Source of the DNA: Denitratimonas sp037478135
Lineage (GTDB): Bacteria > Pseudomonadota > Gammaproteobacteria > Xanthomonadales > Xanthomonadaceae
Direction of reading: 5' to 3'
DNA length: 64,000 nt
Assembly (NCBI RefSeq): GCF_037478135.1
Contig: NZ_JBBHDV010000016.1
Coordinates: forward strand, 1 to 64,000
Positions within the stretch are counted from its first letter, which is position 1. Each line of letters starts with the position of its first letter. Both the position numbers and the translations under genes were made by a program. Shown here one piece after another: positions 36,394 to 47,453 of the stretch. The notes below the pieces were generated by a model, which saw nothing but the letters and a program-made list of their open reading frames with translations, ran no database searches and had not been told where the DNA came from.

Positions 36394-36916
36394 CGGCTGC
36401 CTGCGGAATACCCAATGCCTCGATGAACGCTCCTGGCTGGTTGGCGATGGGCAGGTCCAGGCCGACATCCGAATCGTCGTTGAAGGACAGGTTCAGGGTC
36501 CAGGCGAAGCTGCCGCGCACATGCGACCAGCCGGTCAGGTCTTCCAGCGCGATGCAGACCTGCGGAGCCTCGATGCGGGTGCGGAAAATACCCTGGTGGT
36601 AACCGAACACGAACAACAGACTGTCGGTTACCGCCAGCACCCCCTTGCTGTCCGGGAACCCGGCGGCCAGCGAGCCGGGCGGGCGGTGGAAGCCCTCGCG
36701 CGTGCGTGCGATGACCTGTTGGGACTGGCTGGCGGCGCGCTGTTCGGCATCCGCGCGCGACATCAGCGGGTTGAGTTCGCCTGCGGCCTTGGCCAGCCCG
36801 TAGGTCAACTGCGCCGCAGCGCTGCCCAGCCCCTGGAAATAACTGGCCGCGACCAGCGTCTGCCCGGCCAGGTCGGCCGGGCGTTCCTTTTTCACACGCG
36901 CCATCCAGCGATTCAT
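36377..36916 (-). CDS. unrecognised 179-residue protein, last gene of the secreted-protein operon
   Basis: Read from ATG at 36916, whose first bases overlap the stop of the delta-60 gene (ATGA). No signal peptide. The N terminus is basic (MNRWMARVKKERPADLAG) and the middle is Ala/Gln-rich (AAAQLTYGLAKAAGELNP). A beta-rich part follows (VTDSLLFVFGYHQGIFRTRI; LTGWSHVRGSFAWTLNLSF). I do not recognise the family. Coupling to the delta-60 gene suggests a function with it, perhaps cytosolic. The C-terminal AAAPSGT comes from a dispersed repeat, so the natural end may have been lost. Confidence 0.7.
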   Translation of the reverse strand: MNRWMARVKKERPADLAGQTLVAASYFQGLGSAAAQLTYGLAKAAGELNPLMSRADAEQRAASQSQQVIARTREGFHRPPGSLAAGFPDSKGVLAVTDSLLFVFGYHQGIFRTRIEAPQVCIALEDLTGWSHVRGSFAWTLNLSFNDDSDVGLDLPIANQPGAFIEALGIPQAAAPSGT

Positions 36917-39900
36917 TCCGTGCCTCCTTCTTCGAAGCCATCGGCAAAGATCGCGCCGCCGCCGGGCTGGCCGTAGAGGATGGTCACGCTGCCGCTTTCG
37001 TCGCCGGGCACCAGTTCGTAGGCATCGCTGCCGACCGTGGCGGCCATCACCGTGTCCTGCAGCACGATCACCTGGCCCTCGAACTGCATTTCGGCGCGTT
37101 CGCCCGGGGCCAGGGGGCCGATGCTCCACACCCCGGTGACCGGTTCGTAGTCGCCGTGGGTGACGAAGTGATCGACCGGCATCAGGCCGCCGGCCAGCGG
37201 TTCGAGCAGCACGCTGGTCGCATCGGCCTCGCGCGGGCCGTTGTTGTCGACCGTGATGCTCAGCATCACCTGCTCGTTCAGGGTGGCCGCATCGGTGTCG
37301 GCCTGGATGTCCAGCGCCAGGTCGGTGAACGGATCGACGACGGCAAAGGCCAGGTTGTTGAAGGGATCGGGGTCTTCGGAATGGCTGCTGGCCTGGGCCG
37401 AACTGGTGAAACCGCCGCTGCCGTTGACCTGCGTGCGCACCAGCAGGGTCGCCGACTGCCCGGCCGCCAGCGTGCCGACCTGCCACAGGCCGCTGGCCGA
37501 GTTGTAGCTGCCCTGGCTGGCGCTGTGATTGGCATAGCTGTAACCGGTCGGGCGCAGGTAATTCACTTCCACCCCGCTGGCCGGGTCCGGGCCGAGGTTT
37601 TCGACCAGCACGGTAAAGATCGCCTCATGGCCCGGCAGCGCGAACTGCGGGTCCACCGTGTGGACGAGATTGAGGTCGGAGCGGCTGCGCTGCACGTCAG
37701 GAGTCAGCGTGGCGACATTGTCGTTCAGGTTCGGATCGAACTCGGCGGCGAAGATCTGCGCCTCGATTGTATGAGGCGTCTGTTGTGTCACCTGCAGCTG
37801 CAGGCGCAGCTGCGCTCCGGCGCCCGGGCCGCTGCCGGCCAGGTCGTCGAGCTTCCACAGCATGTCGCCGGGCAGGAAGGTGCCCTGATCGGAGTCGTCG
37901 AAGTCGATCAGCGTGTAGCCGGCCGGCAGATCGAGGGTGACCGAGGGCAGGCCGGCCAGGTCGGGACCGGCATTGCCGGCCAGCACATCGACGATCACCA
38001 CATCGCCCGGTTCGACCGGGTCCTGATCGATCACCAGCTTGAGCGACAGATCGGCCGTGTCCACGCCCGGCGGCACCTCGCCGTAGAGGCGCTGGATGGG
38101 GGTCAGGAAGGTGGAGGATCCTTTCGAGTTGCCGGCGCGGTACTCGATGCGCACGTAGAACTTGCCCGGCAGGCCGGCAAACCCCTCCAGGCGCCAGTCA
38201 TCCCCGTCGCGGCTCATCCAGCCGCCCCCGGCGGCCGGCACGAAGTCGTCCTCATCGCAGCAGGTCTGCGAGACCAGCACTCGGGGCGTACCGAGCAGCG
38301 CCGGCGCCGAGCCGAAACCGGTCATGCGGTCCCAGACCAGGCGCTCGGGGTTGCCCGGTGTGCCCCAGACAATACGCTGGCGCAACGGCAGGCCGTCGGG
38401 GTTGGCGAGACGGACAAGGAAGTATTCACCAGCATTCAGCGAACGCCCGACCAGAATTCGACCGTCGGCGGTCATCTGCAGGCCGAGTGGTTCATACGTT
38501 ACTTCCCCCGAAGTATACGGTTGCACGCCCGTCTGCAAGCCATTGCCGGCAGCGTTAAGCAGAGCAACCGCTTGATCTTCCCCATCAATAATCAGTTTGC
38601 CGACAGTGAGATAGCCGTTTCCTCTTTTCTGGACCGAAAAAATCCGGCCGCCACCGAAAGGACTTGTCACGGTATGGTTGCCGTCCTGATCGATCATGGA
38701 CCAGGCGCGCTGCGTACCACCGAATGAGTATCTAAAGTCCCCCCCTGCAGCAACGTTATTTACGGCCATAACGATCGACCAACATTGAGGATATTGGCTG
38801 ATGAACGTCGGGTCAAAACTCGTCCAGAGCTGACCGGTCGGGGTGAAGCGGGCGAGACGACGCGAGGAGGATTGACCAATACCACACGAGAACACCCAAC
38901 CATTGTCATCCACAGCAATTGCAACGACATAACCTGGAGACTCCGTTTGATTCCAATTGGGATTGAAATTGGTATCCAGCGCGCCGTTCGGATGCAGCCG
39001 GGCGAGTCGTTGACGGGCCACGCCATTGACCTGGGTGAAATAGCCGCCGATCAGAATCTTCCCGTCATCAAGGACATGGATCGCGGAGACGTCGCTGTTG
39101 GCACTCGCCTGAAAGCTGGTATCCAGGCTGCCATCTGGATGCAGCCGGGCCAGTCGATAACGGGCCACGCCATTAACCCTTTCAAAGCCCCCGCCAATCA
39201 GGATTCGCCCATCCCTCTGCACGACCACGGCTTCAACAGTGCGACTGATGATGGGCGCAAAACTGCTGTCCACGGCGCCATTGGGATGCAGGCGTGCCAG
39301 ATGTCTTCGGCTGGCGCCGTTGATATCAAAAAACCTCCCCCCGACAAGAACCCGGCCATCGCTCTGTACCGCAATCGCCCTCGGTTGATTATTGAATAGG
39401 CCTGCTTCCAGAAGCTGATCCACCCGCCCCTGCGCATCCAGCCGCGCCAGGCGGTTGCGGCCGAGGCCGCCGATTTGATTGAAGGCTCCGCCGAGCAGCA
39501 CCGCGCCATCGTCCTGCACCAGCACCGCGCGCACGGCGGCGTTGGGGGTGACCAGTAGGGCAAAGCCGTTGTCGACGCTGCCGTCCTCGTTCAGGCGGGC
39601 GATGCGGCTGCGCGGGCCCACGCCGCTGGTGAAATCGCCGCCGATGAGGGCGCGGCCGTCGGGCAGCAGATCCAGCGCGTAGACCGGGCCGTTCAGGCTG
39701 GGCGGCTCGTAGTCCCCGTCCAGGCTGCCGTCGGCGTTCAGGCGCAGGACAAAGCCATCACCGTCGACCTCGCCGGCAACCAGGATGCGGCCATCGTCCT
39801 CGACCTGCAGCGCCTGAACCGTGCGGTTGCCGCCGGCCAGACCCGATGCTTGAAAGCCGTTGTCGAGTGACCCGTCCTCATTGAGCCGGTACAGCCGCCG

Positions 39901-40548
39901 GGCCGGAATCTGCCCGGCAATGCCGATGCTGCCGGCCACCAGCAGCTTGCCGTCGTCCTGAACCGCCAGCGCGTGCGCCGTGCCGGTGAAGTTCGGCGGC
40001 AGGAAGCTGGTGCTGTGCGATCCATTGGCGTTCAGCAGGGCCACGCGGCGGCGCGTCTGACCGTTGACGGTCGAGAACTCACCGGCGATGTAGATGCCGG
40101 GCGCACCCGAGGTCACGGGTTGTTCCGCCAGTGCGCGGATGGTGCCGTCCGGGTTCGGAGCGGACCAGGGAATAGCGGGCTCTCCCAGAACGTTGAAACG
40201 GCGGATATGTCCGGCAAAGCTGCCGGCGATCACCGTCTCCGCGACGCCGCTTGCATTCGTGGTCTGGAGTCCGGCCAGCACGACACCGCTGCTGAAGCCT
40301 AGCTTTGGATAGGGCGTCGCCTCTCCGGCCGCATCCAGCATCGCCCACTTGCCGCGCGACTCGCCCGCGATGGCCGTGAAGTTGCCGCCCACCAGGGTTC
40401 CGAATGGAGTGCTCGTCAGTGTGTGGACGATGCTGTTGGGTTCGGGCCGATAGCCGTCGTCCTCGGTCAGGGCCGCCACCGGCGCGGCGAAGGCCAGCAG
40501 CAGCGCCAGCCAGGCCACCGGCCCTTGGAATATCCTTCGGTTCGTCAT
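36913..40548 (-). CDS. large exported delta-60 repeat protein with DUF11-like repeats and IFADGFE tail
   Basis: 1211 residues from ATG at 40548; longer reading upstream is noise in another gene. The signal peptide is GPVAWLALLLAFAAPVAAL. Residues about 150-595 contain delta-60 repeats of the type VLVQDDGAVLLGGAFNQIGG, VDNGFALLV. Residues about 826-1190 contain several DUF11-like Ig-type domains (VDTADLSLKLVIDQDPVEPG; QLALPGHEAIFTVLVENLGP-like units). The end is GGAIFADGFEEGGTE. It is probably a surface or secreted protein. The DNA over about 38500-39420 is poorer in GC than its flanks. Confidence 0.87.
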   Translation of the reverse strand: MTNRRIFQGPVAWLALLLAFAAPVAALTEDDGYRPEPNSIVHTLTSTPFGTLVGGNFTAIAGESRGKWAMLDAAGEATPYPKLGFSSGVVLAGLQTTNASGVAETVIAGSFAGHIRRFNVLGEPAIPWSAPNPDGTIRALAEQPVTSGAPGIYIAGEFSTVNGQTRRRVALLNANGSHSTSFLPPNFTGTAHALAVQDDGKLLVAGSIGIAGQIPARRLYRLNEDGSLDNGFQASGLAGGNRTVQALQVEDDGRILVAGEVDGDGFVLRLNADGSLDGDYEPPSLNGPVYALDLLPDGRALIGGDFTSGVGPRSRIARLNEDGSVDNGFALLVTPNAAVRAVLVQDDGAVLLGGAFNQIGGLGRNRLARLDAQGRVDQLLEAGLFNNQPRAIAVQSDGRVLVGGRFFDINGASRRHLARLHPNGAVDSSFAPIISRTVEAVVVQRDGRILIGGGFERVNGVARYRLARLHPDGSLDTSFQASANSDVSAIHVLDDGKILIGGYFTQVNGVARQRLARLHPNGALDTNFNPNWNQTESPGYVVAIAVDDNGWVFSCGIGQSSSRRLARFTPTGQLWTSFDPTFISQYPQCWSIVMAVNNVAAGGDFRYSFGGTQRAWSMIDQDGNHTVTSPFGGGRIFSVQKRGNGYLTVGKLIIDGEDQAVALLNAAGNGLQTGVQPYTSGEVTYEPLGLQMTADGRILVGRSLNAGEYFLVRLANPDGLPLRQRIVWGTPGNPERLVWDRMTGFGSAPALLGTPRVLVSQTCCDEDDFVPAAGGGWMSRDGDDWRLEGFAGLPGKFYVRIEYRAGNSKGSSTFLTPIQRLYGEVPPGVDTADLSLKLVIDQDPVEPGDVVIVDVLAGNAGPDLAGLPSVTLDLPAGYTLIDFDDSDQGTFLPGDMLWKLDDLAGSGPGAGAQLRLQLQVTQQTPHTIEAQIFAAEFDPNLNDNVATLTPDVQRSRSDLNLVHTVDPQFALPGHEAIFTVLVENLGPDPASGVEVNYLRPTGYSYANHSASQGSYNSASGLWQVGTLAAGQSATLLVRTQVNGSGGFTSSAQASSHSEDPDPFNNLAFAVVDPFTDLALDIQADTDAATLNEQVMLSITVDNNGPREADATSVLLEPLAGGLMPVDHFVTHGDYEPVTGVWSIGPLAPGERAEMQFEGQVIVLQDTVMAATVGSDAYELVPGDESGSVTILYGQPGGGAIFADGFEEGGTE

Positions 40549-41729
40549 GGTGTTTCTCTCCAGATCAACGGGCCTTCGAAGCCATCGGCGAAAATTCCCG
40601 CGTCCGCCGGCAGCACGCCGACGAATCCGCCGGAACCTGCCACCAGCAGCGAGCCATCGGCCATGAACAGGCATTTGGACACGGTGCTGTCCACATCGTC
40701 CGGGGTGATGTCGGAAAAGCCGGCTCCGCCATTGCCGGAAAGCAGCACCAGGCCGGTATGGCTGGACAGCGGCCGGCGTTCGCCCACCACCACCACGGTG
40801 TCGCCCCGCATGCACACCCCACGCCCCCAGGTGCGTACCGAGGGCGTACCCAGCACAGCGGCGGAAATATCCACCTCCGCATAGCCGTTCATGTCGCGCG
40901 GGTCCGGCCCGCTGACCAGGATTTTTCCCCGCGTCGGCCCCTGGTGAACGCCCGTGGCTACCAGGCGCTGGCCATTCACCGCCAGCCCCCAGAGTTCGCC
41001 GCTCCAGGATGTCGGCAATACCGGCACGGCCGGCGTCATGGGGGCGGTGGCGTTCTGGTTTTCCGGCGGCAGGAACAACGTCGGCGGCTCGCTGATGGTG
41101 CTGCCGGTGGCCCAGAAGCGGTTGTCGTGCACCACCAGATCGGTCATCTGGCCGCCGGGACTCATCGTCGTCCAGTCCGATGCGCTGCTGCCCGTCCCGT
41201 CGGGGGCATGCAGCACCGATGCACCTGTGAGCGCCTCGGCCATCGAGCGGTTGTGCTTTTCCCGGTACGTGCCCACGTGGAACTGCCGCCCCACCTGGGC
41301 CACGCCCACCAGCACCGGCGTTGCGGCATAAACGGCACCTGGGGCCGGGGTGCCGGAAATATCCAGGCTCAGCACCATGTTCTTGGTGGTGGCGTCGAAA
41401 CCGGCGATCTTGAGGTGGCCGTCCCGGCCCAGGCTGATCGAGCTGACCCGGAACTCGTTGAGGATGCCGGCGGGCGTTGCCTGCGGCGGCTCCCAGCTTG
41501 CCCCCATGTCGTAGCTCACCGACAGCCCGTAGCCCGTCGCCGCCGAGCCGCAGCCGACCCAGATGCGCCCATCCGGGTCCTGGAACAGGGCATCGGTGCC
41601 GCTCCCGCCAGGGCAGGTGTGCTGGCTCACCAGCCAGGTATCGTGGAACTGCGCTGCCACCGGCAGGCTCGCACACAGCGCCAGCACGCCGGCGATTGCA
41701 GCAACGGAAAAACGCGCAAGGATTCTCAT
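40545..41729 (-). CDS. exported BNR/beta-propeller-like protein with IFADGFE tail
   Basis: 394 residues from ATG at 41729 (GAGG upstream), overlapping the delta-60 start by four bases. Signal peptide: RFSVAAIAGVLALCASLPVAA. The body has repeated strands of the BNR/propeller kind (DPDGRIWVGCGSAATGYGLS; DMGASWEPPQATPAGILNEF, with an Asp-box-like SxDxGxxW). The end is GIFADGFEGPLIWRETP, similar to the tail of the delta-60 protein. No enzyme active site is evident. Role unknown; secretion is likely. Confidence 0.8.
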   Translation of the reverse strand: MRILARFSVAAIAGVLALCASLPVAAQFHDTWLVSQHTCPGGSGTDALFQDPDGRIWVGCGSAATGYGLSVSYDMGASWEPPQATPAGILNEFRVSSISLGRDGHLKIAGFDATTKNMVLSLDISGTPAPGAVYAATPVLVGVAQVGRQFHVGTYREKHNRSMAEALTGASVLHAPDGTGSSASDWTTMSPGGQMTDLVVHDNRFWATGSTISEPPTLFLPPENQNATAPMTPAVPVLPTSWSGELWGLAVNGQRLVATGVHQGPTRGKILVSGPDPRDMNGYAEVDISAAVLGTPSVRTWGRGVCMRGDTVVVVGERRPLSSHTGLVLLSGNGGAGFSDITPDDVDSTVSKCLFMADGSLLVAGSGGFVGVLPADAGIFADGFEGPLIWRETP

Positions 41730-41793
41730 CTCATCACCTCGAAATCTCATGATTCAACCCAGGCAGCCCATCGGCACGAAGGCACCGGCGCAT

Positions 41794-42198
41794 TCACTGC
41801 CAGCTTTCCCCCCAGGTGCCGCTGTTCCAGACCAGCCCGCTCGGCAACGCCGCGCAACTGGCCTGCACATCGGTCACCGGCGCGGGCGGCATCGTGCCGC
41901 TGGCCTGATCCAGGGTGCAGGCCTGGCCGGAAGGCTGGTTCTGCACGCTCACGCTGTACGCCGTGCCCGGCGTCAGCAGGGCGCTGAACTGGAACGGGCC
42001 ATTGCCGCCGATGGGCAGGGTTTCGTCCACCGCAGTGGTTTGCAGGCGCAGCACCAGGCCACTGCCGGACAGGCCGGCCACCTGGCCGCCCAGCGTGCAG
42101 CACGGCGGCGCATCGCCCTCGAACCCATCCTGGAAGATCGGCGTGGCCCCGGCAGGCGCGGCCACCAGCACGGCGGCGGCGAGAAAGGCGCGGCGCAT
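41794..42198 (-). CDS. small exported protein with IFQDGFE motif after the signal peptide
   Basis: 134 residues from ATG at 42198, one base after the stop of the 42200 gene. The signal peptide (RRAFLAAAVLVAAPAGA) is followed directly by TPIFQDGFEGDAPPCCTLGG, so the motif here is N-terminal. A beta-sandwich-like domain with a paired Cys set follows (GSGLVLRLQTTAVDETL; YSVSVQNQPSGQACTL; DVQASCAALPSGLVW). I do not recognise the family. It may act as a cell-surface domain. Confidence 0.75.
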   Translation of the reverse strand: MRRAFLAAAVLVAAPAGATPIFQDGFEGDAPPCCTLGGQVAGLSGSGLVLRLQTTAVDETLPIGGNGPFQFSALLTPGTAYSVSVQNQPSGQACTLDQASGTMPPAPVTDVQASCAALPSGLVWNSGTWGESWQ

Positions 42199-42199
42199 G

Positions 42200-43210
42200 T
42201 CAGTTGTTCTCCAGCAGGGTGCCGGCGCGCCAGTTGAATTGCCCTGTTGCCGAACGGTGGTTACCGCCACTCACGCTGGACTTGTCGCCGCTGGCCGTGT
42301 TCGCTTGGCCACCGCTTACGCTGGACTTGTCGCCGCTGGCCGTGTTCGATTGGCCACCGCTTACGCTGGACTTGTCGCCGCTGGCCGTGTTCGCTTGGCC
42401 ACCGCTTACGCTGGAGTTCTGGCCACTGGCCGTGTTCGCTTGGCCGCCGCTTACGCTGGAGTACTGGCCACTGGCCTCATTCATATAGCCTCCGGAAACC
42501 ACTGCATGCCGGCCCCTGGCGATATGGCCGTACCCACCCGTCACCGTGGCGTAATTGCCTGTCACGGAGTTGGTTTCGCCAAAAGCCACGCCATAGAAGG
42601 CGCTGTAACGATGCCTTTCACCGACGATGAGACTGTGCGAGCCGCTGCGATGGTTGACGGCCCAGGTGCCGCCGTTGAACACGCAGTTCGGCCCATCGTC
42701 GTACTCGCCATCCGAACACCGGTAGAGCGAGCCGGCGGTGCCCGTGTGTAGTGTGTTGTGGCCGATGATGAGGTTGCCCAATCCGTTCGGGGTCGTCGCG
42801 TAAGGGCTGATCCCGTTCCTGATTTGCAGGTTCACCCCGGTAAGCCGGATGGTGGCGTAGCTCACCCCTGCATCGTTGGGGTCCGGGACATTGGCCAAGG
42901 AAAGGTAAGGTGCCAGCGCCATCACGTCGCTGACCTCGATGGCGGCCACCTGGGATTGCAGTGCCGCCACCTGGGATTGCAGCGCTGCCAGGTGCGTTTC
43001 CAGTGCGGCGATGCGGGCATCGTTGTCGTTCACCGCCGTTCTGGTGGCGGCGAAATTGGCATTGACCTGCGCGGCCTGTGCCGGTGTGCCGGCGGAAAAA
43101 CTGTGAGGAATCGTGAGTTCGCCGGCGTGGACGGCAAACCCGGCGGGCAGCAAGGCAAGCGATGCGACGCGCACGATGGCGCAGCGGCGGAAGCGGGCAA
43201 GGCGGGACAT
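42200..43210 (-). CDS. exported LbR/YadA-head-like repeat protein
   Basis: 336 residues from ATG at 43210. The signal peptide (RVASLALLPAGFAVHAG) is followed by a coiled coil (DARIAALETHLAALQSQVAA), then a Cys-containing domain. The C terminus holds tandem 15-residue repeats of the type SVSGGQANTASGDKS. These form the left-handed beta-roll of YadA-type adhesin heads. No C-terminal YadA anchor barrel is present, so it is not a complete trimeric autotransporter. It is the first gene of the five-gene operon running to 36377. Confidence 0.85.
   Translation of the reverse strand: MSRLARFRRCAIVRVASLALLPAGFAVHAGELTIPHSFSAGTPAQAAQVNANFAATRTAVNDNDARIAALETHLAALQSQVAALQSQVAAIEVSDVMALAPYLSLANVPDPNDAGVSYATIRLTGVNLQIRNGISPYATTPNGLGNLIIGHNTLHTGTAGSLYRCSDGEYDDGPNCVFNGGTWAVNHRSGSHSLIVGERHRYSAFYGVAFGETNSVTGNYATVTGGYGHIARGRHAVVSGGYMNEASGQYSSVSGGQANTASGQNSSVSGGQANTASGDKSSVSGGQSNTASGDKSSVSGGQANTASGDKSSVSGGNHRSATGQFNWRAGTLLENN
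42264..42490. repeat. 45-bp tandem repeat, about five units
   Basis: Near-identical 45-base units encode the 15-residue head repeats. The three units nearest 42264 differ by only a few bases; the others are diverged (CTTGTCGCCG versus TTCTGGCCAC and TACTGGCCAC). Unit number could change by slippage without breaking the frame. Confidence 0.85.
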
Positions 43211-43369
43211 GGGCACTCCATCTGTCAGGATCGGAGCCGCCACCGTGCGCCAGAAAACCCGCGAACGTCATGAAAGAACGGTCAAGTTTCGGTAAAAGAG
43301 CGGTAAAATTCTGGTCAGGGCGGCGATTGAAGCCGCATTCCCCCATCGCCCGATGCTTCGAACCCAAAG

Positions 43370-43394
43370 CCCCTCTCCCCGTGCGGGAGAGGGG
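43370..43394. repeat. CCCTCTCC palindrome, dispersed family
   Basis: Arms CCCCTCTCCC and GGGAGAGGGG around five bases, in the 237-base gap between the S8 protease and the operon. Related palindromes lie at 51709, 58882 and 58981. It may double as a terminator of the protease gene's antisense side or as a REP-like repeat. Confidence 0.7.
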
Positions 43395-43447
43395 TTGGGG
43401 AGCGGGGAAGGCCCCCCCGATCACCACGTCGCGCGCGCAGGCGCGCC

Positions 43448-45250
43448 CTACGGGCACGCCTGTGGCTGTGCTTCCATGCCATCGCAGAAGATGCCGTTGC
43501 CGCCACCGCCGCCGGGCAGGAACACGGCATGGGCGGCGTGGCCGCGATTCATCGTCAGGGTGCAGACGGGGTTGGTGCCGGTGCAGGCTCCGAGCCAGCC
43601 GGCAAAGCTGTGGCCGGGCGCAGGCACGGCGGTGAGGGTGGCGGTGCTGTTGGCGTTGAAGCGTGCCGAGCAGGCGGCCCCGGCGCTGCCGCAGTTGATC
43701 CGCGCCGGGGCGCTGGTGACGTTGCCCTGGCCTGCGCCGAGCAGGGCCAGGCTGACCGGATACTGGGTGATGCTGGCACCGGCCACGGCGGCCAGCGCCG
43801 CGCCCGCATCCACGATGCCGGTGCCACCGCCGCCGCCGAAGTAGGTGGGGAACGGGCGCGCGGTATTGCGCAGCAGGTTGGCGATCTGGTCCGGGGTGAG
43901 GTTGATGTTGCGCGAGAGCATCAGCGCCGCGACACCGGCCACGTAGGGCGTGGCCATCGAGGTGCCGTCCATCATGTCGTAACCGGCCGCCGCCGGAACG
44001 GTGGTGCCGAGGTTGATGGTGGACAGGATGCCGTCCAGTTGCGAGCTGCTGCTGTCCCCGCCCGGTGCGGACACGTCATTGGCCGGGCCGTAGTTGGAAT
44101 ACACCGCACGCGTGCCGGCCGGGCCGTTGGCGGCCACGGTGACCACGCCCTGGCAGTTGCCGGGGGTGGATTCGGAGGAAGGGATGGCATGGTTGCCTGC
44201 CGCCACGATCACCACCGAGCCGCGCGAACGCGCGCTGTTGATGGCGTTCTGGTAGGTGGGGCCGCAGGCGCTGACGCCCTGGATGCTCATGTTCAGCACC
44301 CGCGCCGGGCTGGCATTGGCCGGCAGGCCGGGGACGTTGCCGCCGCTGGCCCAGACGATGCCATCGGCGATGTCGGCCAGGTTGCCGCCGCAGGTGCCCA
44401 ATACGCGCACATGCTGGAGCCATGCGCCCGGCGCGGTGCCGGCGATGCCCTCGCTGTTGTGGGTGATGGCCGCCGCGATGCCGGCCACATGGGTGCCGTG
44501 CCAGGAGGAGTTGCGCTGCGGCGCATCCGGCCCGCACTGGCCTGCCGTGTTCCAGTCGCCCTGATCGGTGGGATCGTTGTCGCGCCCGTTACCATCGCGG
44601 CTGTTGTTCGGATCGGAAATCATGTCCATGCCGGCCAGCGTCTTGGCATCCAGATCGGGATGCAGGGTGCGGCCCGTATCGATCACCGCGATCACGACGC
44701 CGTTGGTCCCGGCCAGCCCCCACGCCGGTTCCACATTGATGCCGCCCGCTGGCCCGAGCAGGCCCCACTGGTATTGCAGGTGCGGATCGTTCGGCAATGC
44801 AGCCGAGTACATCCGCAGGTTCGGCTCCACCGAGACCACATCGGGATTCTTCGCCAGTTCGAGCATGAATTGATTGGCCGTCTCCGCATCCAGCATCGCG
44901 CCGTCCACCGCCAGCACATGACCGCCGGTGGCAATGCGGCGCTCGGCCCTGGCGAAGATGCCCAGTTCGCCGGCAGCACGCGCCAGATCATCCTCCAGAT
45001 GCCCGAGCACTTGCCGCGCCTGCGCGCTGGAGGCATCACCGGGCTCTGCATCGTCGCGGTAATAGACGATGAAGCCATCATGCTCGAAGGTTTTTCCAAC
45101 CGGTGCGAACATCACCCGCCCCGCAGTGGACGCAGGATCAGCCTTGGCCTGCGCACCTGCCGCATGCCCATGGGAAGCAACAAGACACATCCCGAGCGTC
45201 AGCAGCGCCAGAGGACGACGTGCGGGAAAAGAGCGCGATGACGATTGCAT
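43448..45250 (-). CDS. exported subtilisin-like (S8) protease with InlB-repeat-like domain and IFCDGME tail
   Basis: 600 residues. The catalytic triad is Asp191 (VIAVIDTG), His251 (SWHGTHVAG) and Ser431 (DGTSMATPYVAG), with oxyanion Asn353 (AAGNHA). A signal peptide (LALLTLGMCLVASHGHA) and a pro-region up to about 150 precede it. After the catalytic domain comes an Inl-B-repeat-like domain (ATLTAVPAPGHSFAGWLGAC; VCTLTMNRGHAAHAVF), a Gly linker and NGIFCDGMEAQPQACP. The tail motif links it to the operon encoded next on the same strand. It probably acts outside the cell. Confidence 0.93.
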   Translation of the reverse strand: MQSSSRSFPARRPLALLTLGMCLVASHGHAAGAQAKADPASTAGRVMFAPVGKTFEHDGFIVYYRDDAEPGDASSAQARQVLGHLEDDLARAAGELGIFARAERRIATGGHVLAVDGAMLDAETANQFMLELAKNPDVVSVEPNLRMYSAALPNDPHLQYQWGLLGPAGGINVEPAWGLAGTNGVVIAVIDTGRTLHPDLDAKTLAGMDMISDPNNSRDGNGRDNDPTDQGDWNTAGQCGPDAPQRNSSWHGTHVAGIAAAITHNSEGIAGTAPGAWLQHVRVLGTCGGNLADIADGIVWASGGNVPGLPANASPARVLNMSIQGVSACGPTYQNAINSARSRGSVVIVAAGNHAIPSSESTPGNCQGVVTVAANGPAGTRAVYSNYGPANDVSAPGGDSSSSQLDGILSTINLGTTVPAAAGYDMMDGTSMATPYVAGVAALMLSRNINLTPDQIANLLRNTARPFPTYFGGGGGTGIVDAGAALAAVAGASITQYPVSLALLGAGQGNVTSAPARINCGSAGAACSARFNANSTATLTAVPAPGHSFAGWLGACTGTNPVCTLTMNRGHAAHAVFLPGGGGGNGIFCDGMEAQPQACP

Positions 45251-45375
45251 GACGGTGATTTCCTGAGGATTGCGGGCCCATGCCCTGCCTCCTTAGGCGC
45301 AAACCGGCACGAAACTGGCTCATCGCACCGCATCTCGCCTCGCGCCCAAGCCGGGAACGTGCTTGAATGCACGCC

Positions 45376-45458
45376 ACGAAGCGGGGGTGCCCGGCATAGG
45401 CCGGGCTGAGAGAGTCCCTTGGAACCTGATCCGGTTGATACCGGCGTAGGGAGACTTC
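45376..45458 (+). ncRNA. TPP riboswitch (thi box) upstream of thiC
   Basis: The conserved thi-box elements occur in order: GGGGTGCCCGG, GGGCTGAGAGAG, CCCTTGGAACCTGATCCGG and ATACCGGCGTAGGGA. The pyrimidine-binding CTGAGA and the GAACCTGAT-type pyrophosphate helix are intact. It ends about 110 bases before thiC, so thiamine pyrophosphate should repress thiC. A short AAAAGC/GCTTTT hairpin lies at 45514-45529 and could belong to the expression platform. Confidence 0.95.
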
Positions 45459-45567
45459 ATGCGATGCCGCCCGCAGGCTGCGCCGCGTGCCTCTGCTTTG
45501 GCGAACCCCTTCGCAAAAGCCCGTGCTTTTCGTGCGGTCTTTCATCAAAGCATCGAGGACACTGCCC

Positions 45568-47448
<1,881 letters not shown>

Positions 47449-47453
47449 TCGCG

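Noticed and set aside
40549..41676. N-terminal extension of the delta-60 protein
   Set aside because: The extension overlaps the 40545-41729 gene in another frame and lacks a signal peptide; ATG at 40548 begins a good one and overlaps the previous stop.
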